This document shows, in pieces, positions 1 through 4,877 of a DNA stretch of 8,066 nucleotides. The first letter of the stretch is position 1. Each line of letters starts with the position of its first letter. Source of the DNA: an uncultured Verrucomicrobiota bacterium (lineage in GTDB: Bacteria > Verrucomicrobiota > Kiritimatiellia > RFP12 > UBA3636). Location: contig CAMOEO010000127.1 of NCBI GenBank assembly GCA_946612175.1, forward strand, positions 1 to 8,066. Direction: 5' to 3'. A program made the position numbers and the translations under genes. The notes beneath the pieces were generated by a model. It had not been told where the DNA came from and made no database searches. It saw nothing but the letters and a program-made list of their open reading frames with translations.

Positions 1-2
1 GG

Positions 3-341
3 CGCGCGCCCGGCATCCGCGGCTGGCTCGCGGAGAACGCGCCCGACCTGCTCCCGCACTACAAGGCCCTCCTGTCCTACAAGCGCCTGGCCGAGCGCTT
101 CCGCCTCGCCTGTGGCCTCGACGAGCCCGGCACCGCAGAGGAACTCCTCGCGATCCGCGCGCCGGGACGCCCCGGGCCCTCCCGCGCCCGCCGCGCGGCG
201 CTCGCGAAGCCCCGGCGGGAGGCCGCCGCGCTCCTCGCCGCCCTGCCCCGGCCGACCCTCCGCGCGCTCGACGACGAACTGCACCGACGGCTCGGACTCG
301 TCCGCCGGCATCGCGGCCCGTGCCGCCGCCGCTCCGCCTAG
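3..341 (+). CDS. C-terminal fragment of an unrecognised protein
   Basis: This open frame enters from the left edge and ends at TAG (339-341), leaving 112 visible residues; the start lies outside the window. The first part reads like folded protein (RAPGIRGWLAENAPDLLPHY, then a Lys/Leu/Arg-rich stretch and LACGLDEPGTAEELL). The end is Arg- and Ala-rich, probably helical, and finishes in a strongly basic tail (RRHRGPCRRRSA). I recognise no family, catalytic motif or membrane segment. The frame is preferred over its two neighbours because it has mixed hydrophobic/charged composition and a C/G-rich third codon position like the real genes downstream, whereas the alternatives translate to Arg/Pro/Ala-rich shadow sequence. 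No terminator is visible after it. Confidence 0.55.
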   Translation, partial: RAPGIRGWLAENAPDLLPHYKALLSYKRLAERFRLACGLDEPGTAEELLAIRAPGRPGPSRARRAALAKPRREAAALLAALPRPTLRALDDELHRRLGLVRRHRGPCRRRSA

Positions 342-435
342 CGCGGCGCAGACGCGCCGGCGCGGCCGGACCGGAAGTAGGAAGGGGAAAGAGCCGACAA
401 TGGAGATGCAACCCGACAACCGGGGAAATTCCCGC
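342..435. other. Intergenic stretch with no gene
   Basis: I see no convincing coding frame or RNA gene here. It holds a 10-bp palindrome, GCGCCGGCGC (354-363), with no T-tract after it, so it does not look like an intrinsic terminator. It also holds a purine-rich stretch (370-392), and a short dyad GGGAA-A-TTCCC (423-433) just before the promoter of the next gene. From about 390 onward the GC content falls, as expected near a promoter. Confidence 0.4.
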
Positions 436-464
436 TTGACCTCCTCCGGCAATTGTAGGACAAT
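436..464 (+). promoter_or_regulatory. Sigma70-like promoter of the isomerase-ispF-cysS cluster
   Basis: The -35 is TTGACC (436-441; five of six to TTGACA) and the -10 is GACAAT (459-464; four of six to TATAAT), with a 17-nt spacer. Transcription would start near 471, giving a leader of about 28 nt before the ATG at 499. It sits in the only AT-richer patch upstream of the cluster. The -10 assignment is the weaker part. Confidence 0.55.
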
Positions 465-465
465 T
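451..465. promoter_or_regulatory. Operator-like inverted repeat over the -10
   Basis: AATTGT (451-456), AGG, ACAATT (460-465) is a perfect 6-bp dyad with a 3-nt centre, covering the spacer end and the -10 of the promoter. A repressor bound here would block RNA polymerase. The dyad is too short to be a terminator and has no T-tract. The binding protein cannot be named from sequence. A second dyad, GGGAA-A-TTCCC at 423-433, lies just upstream of the -35, and GGGGAA (422-427) also pairs with TTCCCC (464-469). Confidence 0.45.
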
Positions 466-493
466 CCCCCTCGTTTTCACCCCACACCTTCCC

Positions 494-502
494 ATGCTAT
501 GA
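494..502 (+). other. Two-codon upstream ORF overlapping the isomerase start
   Basis: ATG CTA TGA (494-502) encodes Met-Leu-stop in a different frame, and its stop overlaps the start codon of the isomerase (ATG 499-501) in an ATGA arrangement. The element CCTTCCC lies directly before the ATG at 494. If this ATG is used, the ribosome would terminate on top of the real start and could re-initiate there. It could equally be chance, since nine bases carry little information. Confidence 0.3.
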
Positions 503-1722
503 AAAACCTCGCCTTCCTTTCCCTGCTTCCCCTTTTCGCCTTCGCGCTCGTCGCGCACGCGGAGGACGCCCCCGCGCCCGCGGAACCTGCCGCCGAACCG
601 TCCGCCGCCGCCGAGGCCCCCGCCCCCGCGGAACCCGCCGCCGAGTCCGCCGCGGACGCGGAAAAGCCCGCCGCCGAGCCCGCGGAGCCCGAAGCGCCGT
701 CCGCGGCCGTCACCATCGACGGCGAGGTCGCCGTCACGGTCGAGGAGATCGACGCCATGATCCTGCGCATGTTCGCGCAGAACGGGGACGCCCTCCCCGA
801 CCTCGCCCAGCTCGCCCAGGCCCGCACCTTCCTCCGGCCCCAGCTCGCCGAGAGCCTCGCCAACAAGTGGCTCCTGCTCCGCGAGGCGCGCAAGCGCGGG
901 CTCGAGGTCTCCGACAAGGATCGCGCCGACACCCTCTCCTCCCTCCCGCCCGAGATGCGGACCCTCGCCGCGATCGCGGCCAAGATGGGGACCGACGAGG
1001 CGACCGTCCGCCGCGAGCTCGACGAGAGCATCCTCTGCGAGAAGGTCGTTTCCGCCGCCACCAACGGCATCCCCGCCCCCTCCGAGGCGGAGGTGCGCGA
1101 GCGCTTCGACCGCATCGTCGCGCAATACCCCGCCGCGACGAACCGCCCCGAGACCGTCGTCGCCTCCCACATCCTCCGCCTCGTCCCCGAGGACGCCTCC
1201 TCCAACGAGGTCGCCGAGGTCCGCGCCAAGATCGACGAGATCCGCGCCCGCGTCCTCGCCGGCGAGGACTTCGCCGCGCTCGCCGGGGAGTTCTCCGAGG
1301 ACCCCGGCTCCAAGGAGGACGGCGGCCGCCTGCCCCCCTTCGGCCGCGGCGAGATGGTCGCGGAATTCGAGGAGGCCGCCTTCTCCCAGCCCACCAACGA
1401 GGTCGGCGAGGTCTTCCGCACCAGCTACGGCTTCCACTTCGTCCGCGTCGAGGAGCACGAGCCCGCCAAGTCGCTGGCCTTCGAGGACGTCCGCGAGGAC
1501 ATCGCCAACGGCATGGCCGTCGAATCGGCCGCCAAGGCCGTCGAGAAATGGATCGCCGACCTTGCCTCCGCCGCGAAGATCGTCTATGCCGAGGGCTTCG
1601 CGAAGCAGGACGGCGGATTCCTCCCCTTCGGGGGCGGCATGTTCCCCGACGACGAGGACGCCGACGACGGCGAAAAGCCCGCCGCGGACTTCGACGACGA
1701 GGCCACCGACCTCGAAGACTAG
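499..1722 (+). CDS. Secreted SurA/PpiC-type parvulin peptidyl-prolyl isomerase
   Basis: This 407-residue protein probably catalyses cis-trans isomerisation of Xaa-Pro bonds and chaperones proteins outside the inner membrane. Residues 1-21 form a Sec signal peptide (Lys2, hydrophobic core, AHA before the likely cut at Glu22). Residues 22-70 are a disordered Ala/Pro/Glu linker. Residues 71-200 form a helical SurA-N-like chaperone region. Residues about 219-318 are the parvulin domain, with ASHIL (His224), the loop EDPGSKEDGG (Asp268) and YGFHFV (His313), the conserved His pair and acidic position expected of the family. The tail (about 365-407) is glycine/phenylalanine-rich, then highly acidic. 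ATG 499 is chosen because the signal peptide begins exactly there; longer in-frame extensions give Arg/Pro-rich nonsense. There is no Shine-Dalgarno site. It is first in the cluster and paralogous to the next gene. Family assignment is firm; client proteins are unknown. Confidence 0.9.
   Translation: MKNLAFLSLLPLFAFALVAHAEDAPAPAEPAAEPSAAAEAPAPAEPAAESAADAEKPAAEPAEPEAPSAAVTIDGEVAVTVEEIDAMILRMFAQNGDALPDLAQLAQARTFLRPQLAESLANKWLLLREARKRGLEVSDKDRADTLSSLPPEMRTLAAIAAKMGTDEATVRRELDESILCEKVVSAATNGIPAPSEAEVRERFDRIVAQYPAATNRPETVVASHILRLVPEDASSNEVAEVRAKIDEIRARVLAGEDFAALAGEFSEDPGSKEDGGRLPPFGRGEMVAEFEEAAFSQPTNEVGEVFRTSYGFHFVRVEEHEPAKSLAFEDVREDIANGMAVESAAKAVEKWIADLASAAKIVYAEGFAKQDGGFLPFGGGMFPDDEDADDGEKPAADFDDEATDLED
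568..645 (+). repeat. Imperfect direct repeat coding the Ala/Pro/Glu linker
   Basis: Two 30-nt copies (568-597 and 616-645), 48 nt apart, both encode APAPAEPAAE (residues 24-33 and 40-49 of the secreted isomerase). They differ at only a few third positions. This is a typical slippage-prone linker and probably varies in length between strains. Confidence 0.6.
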
Positions 1723-1782
1723 CCCTTCTGACCCTTTTCAACCCTTTTTCAACCCCTCCTACCTCTTCCACCCCTTCCCCCC
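1723..1782 (+). promoter_or_regulatory. Pyrimidine-rich intergenic leader
   Basis: These 60 nt between the two isomerase genes contain only eight purines. They include a near-duplicate CCCTTTTCAA / CCCTTTTTCAA and end in CCCCTTCCCCCC directly before the ATG. There is no Shine-Dalgarno site, no -10/-35 pair and no hairpin followed by a T-tract. It probably acts as an unstructured, SD-free ribosome landing region. Confidence 0.45.
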
Positions 1783-2940
1783 ATGAAACGTCTCGCCCTC
1801 CTCCCCCTTCTCCTCCTCGCCACCTCCTGCACCCGCGCCGTCGAGCCCGCGCCGGGCGACATCGTCGACCCCGCGCCCGAGCCCGCGCCGGACGCCGCGC
1901 TCGCCGCCGCGCTCGCCCCCGCCGAGCCTGCCGCACCGGCCGACCCCTCCGCCGTCGTCGCCCGCATCGGCGGCAAGCCGGCCGTGACCGAGGGCGAGGT
2001 CCACGAGCTCGTCTCCCGCATCGTTTCCGCCCAGCGCGGGCGCATCCCGCCGGAGCGGATCCCCGACGCCGTCAAGCGCCTCCGCCACGACGTGATCGAG
2101 CAGATCGTCACCGAGAAGGTGCTCCTCGCCGAGGCCGCGAAGGCGGGCATCGAGGTCTCCGAAGCGGAGATCACGAACGCCCTCGCGCAGATCACGGGCG
2201 GCCTCTCCGACCCCGCCGCCGTCGCCGCCCGCGCCGGCGTCCCCGTCGAGGTCGTGCGCGACGACATCCGCAAGAGAGCCCTCTTCGACAAGCTGCTCTC
2301 CTCCGCCACCAACGGCCTGCCCGCCATCTCCGACGCCGACGTCCGCGCCGCGTTCGACGACATCCGCGCCAAGAACCCCTCCGCCTTCCCCGACCGGCCC
2401 GAGACCGTCACCGCCTCGCACATCCTCGTCGAGGCCCGCAAGGGCGTCGCCACGCCCGAGCAGGACGCCGCCGCGCTCGAGAAGATCAAGGGCCTCCGCG
2501 AGCGCGCGCTCGCCGGCGAGGACTTCGCCGAGCTGGCCCGCGAGAACTCCGACTGCCCCTCGAAGAGCCGCGGCGGAAACCTCGGCGCGTTCCCCCGCGG
2601 CCAGATGGTCAAGGAATTCGACGAGGCCGCCTTCGCGCAGCCCGTCGGCGAGATCGGCGAGATCGTCAAGACCCAGTTCGGCTACCACATCATCAAGGTC
2701 ACCGCCCACGAGGAGGGGAAGCCTGTCGCCTTCGAGGACATCGCCCCGCGCCTCCGCCACGAGATGGAGCGCGATGCCGTCGGCAAGGCCATCTCCGCCC
2801 GCGTGAAGGAGTTCCGCGACGCCGCCGGCATCGAGATCCTCTCCGCGACCGTCGTCTCCGACGCCGTCGCCATTCCCCCCGCCCCCGCCAAGGAGGAAGC
2901 CGCCCCCGCCAAGGAGGAGGCCGCTCCCGCCGCGGAGTAG
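1783..2940 (+). CDS. Lipoprotein SurA/PrsA-like parvulin peptidyl-prolyl isomerase
   Basis: This 385-residue paralogue of the preceding protein was probably recently exported and lipid-anchored. The N-terminus (Met-Lys-Arg, Leu-rich core, then LATSC) fits a lipoprotein signal with Cys16 as the modified residue. Residues 17-57 are an Ala/Pro/Glu/Asp linker, 58-195 a SurA-N-like helical chaperone region, and about 207-308 the parvulin domain with ASHIL (His213), NSDCPSKSRGG (Asp257, Cys258) and FGYHII (His302). A C-terminal extension ends in two PAKEEAA repeats. Both copies share the order and many words with the first protein, including SSATNGLPA/SAATNGIPA, RPETV.ASHIL and EFEEAAF/EFDEAAF, so a tandem duplication is likely. 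The ATG is fixed by the lipoprotein signal. ispF follows 12 nt downstream. Anchoring is inferred from the lipobox, whose -3 residue is Ala rather than the commoner Leu. Confidence 0.9.
   Translation: MKRLALLPLLLLATSCTRAVEPAPGDIVDPAPEPAPDAALAAALAPAEPAAPADPSAVVARIGGKPAVTEGEVHELVSRIVSAQRGRIPPERIPDAVKRLRHDVIEQIVTEKVLLAEAAKAGIEVSEAEITNALAQITGGLSDPAAVAARAGVPVEVVRDDIRKRALFDKLLSSATNGLPAISDADVRAAFDDIRAKNPSAFPDRPETVTASHILVEARKGVATPEQDAAALEKIKGLRERALAGEDFAELARENSDCPSKSRGGNLGAFPRGQMVKEFDEAAFAQPVGEIGEIVKTQFGYHIIKVTAHEEGKPVAFEDIAPRLRHEMERDAVGKAISARVKEFRDAAGIEILSATVVSDAVAIPPAPAKEEAAPAKEEAAPAAE
2881..2922 (+). repeat. 21-bp tandem repeat at the 3' end of the lipoprotein gene
   Basis: Two adjacent 21-bp copies (2881-2901 and 2902-2922) differ at one base and encode APAKEEA twice. 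They extend the charged, disordered C-terminal tail. Each contains AAGGAGG, but these lie more than 30 nt before the ispF start, so they are not its ribosome-binding site. Confidence 0.7.
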
Positions 2941-2952
2941 CGCCGCCCCGCC

Positions 2953-3447
2953 ATGTCCCCGCGCATCGGCTTCGGATTCGACATCCACCGCCTCGTCCCC
3001 GGTCGCCCGCTGCTGCTCTGCGGCGTCCGGTTCGACCATCCCCTCGGCCTGCTCGGCCACTCGGACGCCGACGCCCCGACGCACGCGCTGATGGACGCCC
3101 TGCTCGGCGCCGCCGCGCTCGGCGACATCGGCCACCTCTTCCCGGACACCGACCCGAAGTGGGAGGGCGCCGACAGCATCCGTCTGCTCGAGGCCGTCGT
3201 CGCCCTCCTCCGCGAGCACGGCTGGACCGTCGGCAACGCCGACGTCACCATCCTGGCCGAGGCCCCGAAGATCGCCCCCCGCGTCCCCGAGATGCGCCGC
3301 CGCCTCGCCGCCGCGCTCGGCGTCCCCGACGACCGAGTCTCCGTCAAGGCCACCACCATGGAGCGCCTCGGCCCCATCGGCGCCCGCGAGGGCATCGCCG
3401 CACAGGCCGCCGCCCTCCTCGAGCCCCTTCCCCCGCCATGCAACTGA
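2953..3447 (+). CDS. ispF: 2-C-methyl-D-erythritol 2,4-cyclodiphosphate synthase
   Basis: IspF converts CDP-ME 2-phosphate to MEcPP with release of CMP, a step of the MEP route to isoprenoids in the cytosol, as a trimer. The 164 residues match the family's usual length. Visible motifs are IGFGFDIH (metal ligands Asp10 and His12), LGHSDAD with His44 as third metal ligand, GDIGHLFPDTD (Asp58) and KATTMERLG near the C-terminus (Thr135, Glu137). One oddity: where E. coli has GFTGRGEG, this protein reads GPIGAREG, so the position of E. coli Arg142 is Ala144 and an Arg follows at 145. The ATG lies 12 nt after the lipoprotein gene, without a Shine-Dalgarno site. The stop codon lies inside cysS (10-nt overlap), indicating translational coupling. 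ispF is often found beside cysS or ispD; no ispD is seen here. Confidence 0.96.
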   Translation: MSPRIGFGFDIHRLVPGRPLLLCGVRFDHPLGLLGHSDADAPTHALMDALLGAAALGDIGHLFPDTDPKWEGADSIRLLEAVVALLREHGWTVGNADVTILAEAPKIAPRVPEMRRRLAAALGVPDDRVSVKATTMERLGPIGAREGIAAQAAALLEPLPPPCN

Positions 3448-4877
3448 AGTTCTACAACTCGCTCGCGCGCCGCGTCGAGCCCTTCGAGCCGCTCGTCCCC
3501 GGCAAGGCCGGGCTCTACACCTGCGGCCCCACCGTCTACAACTTCGCCCACATCGGCAACTTCCGCGCCTACGTCTTCGAGGACGTCCTCCACCGCACGC
3601 TCGAGTACGCCGGCTACGCGCTGACGCACGTGATGAACCTCACGGACGTCGACGACAAGACCATCCGCGGCTCCCGCGCGGCGGGCGTCCCGCTGCGCGA
3701 CTACACGCAGACCTACAAGGACGCCTTCTTCGAGGACCTGCGCACCCTCTCCGTCGAGCCCGCCACCGTCTACCCCGCCGCGACGGACCACATCCCCGAG
3801 ATGATCGCGCTCATCTCCCGCCTCGTCGAGAAGGGCGTCGCCTACCGCGCCGCCGACGGCTGCGTCTACTTCTCCGTCGCGAAGTTCCCCGACTACGGCC
3901 GCCTCGCGCACCTGGACTTCTCCGGCATGCGCTCCGGCGTCCGCATCTCCAACGACGAGTACGCCAAGGACGCCGTCGGCGACTTCGCGCTCTGGAAGGC
4001 GTGGGACGAGGCCGACGGCCCCGTCAAGTGGGACTCCCCCTGGGGCCCCGGCCGCCCCGGCTGGCACATCGAGTGCTCCGCCATGTCGATGAAGTACCTC
4101 GGCGAGAGCTTCGACCTGCACACCGGCGGCATCGACAACCTCTTCCCCCACCACGAGAACGAGATCGCCCAGGCGGAGGCCGCCACCGGCCGGCCGTTCG
4201 TCCGCTGCTGGATGCACTGCGCGCACCTCCGCGTCGACGGCGAGAAGATGTCCAAGAGCCTCGGCAACTTCTATACCCTTCGAGACCTCCTCGCCAAGGG
4301 CTGGACCGGCCGCGAGATCCGCTACGTCCTCGTCGCCGGCCACTACCGCCAGCCGCTCAACTTCGCCTTCGACGCCCTCGCCGCCGCCCGCACCGCGCTC
4401 TCCCGCATCGACGAGTTCACCGTCCGCATGGAGGCGCTCGCCAAGGGCCCCGCCGGCCAGGCTCCGTCGGCCGGGAGTCCCGAAGGCCAGGCTCCGTCCT
4501 GGCCGAACCGGCACCTCGAGGCCTTCGACGCCGCGATTTCCGACGACCTCAACACCCCTCTCGCCCTTGCCGCCGTCTTCTCCCTCGTCAACGAGGGCAA
4601 CCGCCTCGCCCAGGACGGCCGCGCCACCCCCGCGGACGCCGCCGCCGCCCTCGCCGCGCTCGCCCGCATGGACCGCGTCCTCGCCGTCCTCGCGCGCCCC
4701 GCCGCCGAGGTTCCTGCCGACGTCCGCGCCCTCGCGGACGCGCGCGCCGCCGCCCGCAAGGCGAAGGACTGGGCCGCCTCCGACCGCATCCGCGACGAGA
4801 TCGCCGCCCTCGGCTGGACCGTCAAGGACACGAAGGAAGGCCAGCGTCTCGCTCCCGCAGCAGCGCCTCGAGCCTGA
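3438..4877 (+). CDS. cysS: Cysteinyl-tRNA synthetase
   Basis: This class I aminoacyl-tRNA synthetase charges tRNA-Cys in the cytosol. The 479 residues are slightly more than the E. coli enzyme. Landmarks in order: YTCGPTVYNFAHIGN (zinc ligand Cys29, HIGH-type motif His38-Asn41), MNLTDVDDK, GWHIECSAMS (zinc ligand Cys213), HTGGIDNLFPHHENEIAQ (zinc ligands His238 and Glu242), KMSKS as Lys270-Ser274, then the helical DALR region with DDLNTPLALA and the usual C-terminal SDRIRDEIAALGWTVKDTKEG. Unusual is a Gly/Ala/Pro/Ser-rich insertion at about residues 337-356 with GQAPS twice, encoded by palindromic repeats, between the catalytic core and the anticodon-binding helices. The last 56 nt overlap the convergent gene, and the terminal residues after EGQRLAP are probably dispensable. 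ATG 3438 starts the family's typical LKFYNSL N-terminus. Confidence 0.97.
   Translation: MQLKFYNSLARRVEPFEPLVPGKAGLYTCGPTVYNFAHIGNFRAYVFEDVLHRTLEYAGYALTHVMNLTDVDDKTIRGSRAAGVPLRDYTQTYKDAFFEDLRTLSVEPATVYPAATDHIPEMIALISRLVEKGVAYRAADGCVYFSVAKFPDYGRLAHLDFSGMRSGVRISNDEYAKDAVGDFALWKAWDEADGPVKWDSPWGPGRPGWHIECSAMSMKYLGESFDLHTGGIDNLFPHHENEIAQAEAATGRPFVRCWMHCAHLRVDGEKMSKSLGNFYTLRDLLAKGWTGREIRYVLVAGHYRQPLNFAFDALAAARTALSRIDEFTVRMEALAKGPAGQAPSAGSPEGQAPSWPNRHLEAFDAAISDDLNTPLALAAVFSLVNEGNRLAQDGRATPADAAAALAALARMDRVLAVLARPAAEVPADVRALADARAAARKAKDWAASDRIRDEIAALGWTVKDTKEGQRLAPAAAPRA
4453..4504. repeat. Pair of small palindromic repeats inside cysS
   Basis: Two 14-bp identical copies of GGCCAGGCTCCGTC (4455-4468 and 4485-4498) lie 30 bp apart. 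Each forms a stem-loop with a different stem: CCGGCC/GGCCGG (4453-4458 with 4469-4474) around AGGCTCCGTC, and GGCCAGG/CCTGGCC (4485-4491 with 4498-4504) around CTCCGT. Between them is a third small dyad, CGGGA-G-TCCCG (4472-4482). The segment is translated in frame as a low-complexity linker of CysS. Identical loops with differing but paired stems suggest a REP-like or palindromic element tolerated within a gene. Confidence 0.6.

Noticed and set aside
354..363. Palindrome GCGCCGGCGC as terminator of the left-edge gene
   Set aside because: No T-tract follows, and such palindromes are common by chance in DNA of this composition.
112..498. Upstream extension of the first isomerase frame to an ATG-like start at 112
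   Set aside because: The extension is Arg/Ser/Pro-rich, overlaps the partial gene at 3-341 and the promoter, and would bury the signal peptide beginning at 499.
1698..1745. Possible terminator: CGAGG/CCTCG stem (1698-1702 with 1710-1714) before T-runs in the isomerase intergenic region
   Set aside because: The stem is only 5 bp, lies inside the coding end, and the T-runs start about 20 nt later and are broken by C; it is not a convincing intrinsic terminator.
734..1936. Long - strand open frame of about 400 codons opposite the first isomerase
   Set aside because: It translates to Arg/Gly/Pro-rich sequence with no motif and lies antisense to a well-supported gene; it is a product of high GC content.
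2912..2917. AGGAGG as ribosome-binding site of ispF
   Set aside because: It is 35 nt before the start codon and is part of a coding tandem repeat (AKEEA).
1759..3219. - strand frame of 486 codons opposite the lipoprotein gene and ispF
   Set aside because: Gly/Asp/Val-rich shadow translation spanning two well-recognised genes on the other strand, with no domain signature.
867..3437. Very long + strand frame continuing in frame into cysS
   Set aside because: The part before 3438 is Arg/Pro/His-rich shadow of the isomerase genes and ispF. Only the portion from ATG 3438 has cysteinyl-tRNA synthetase sequence.
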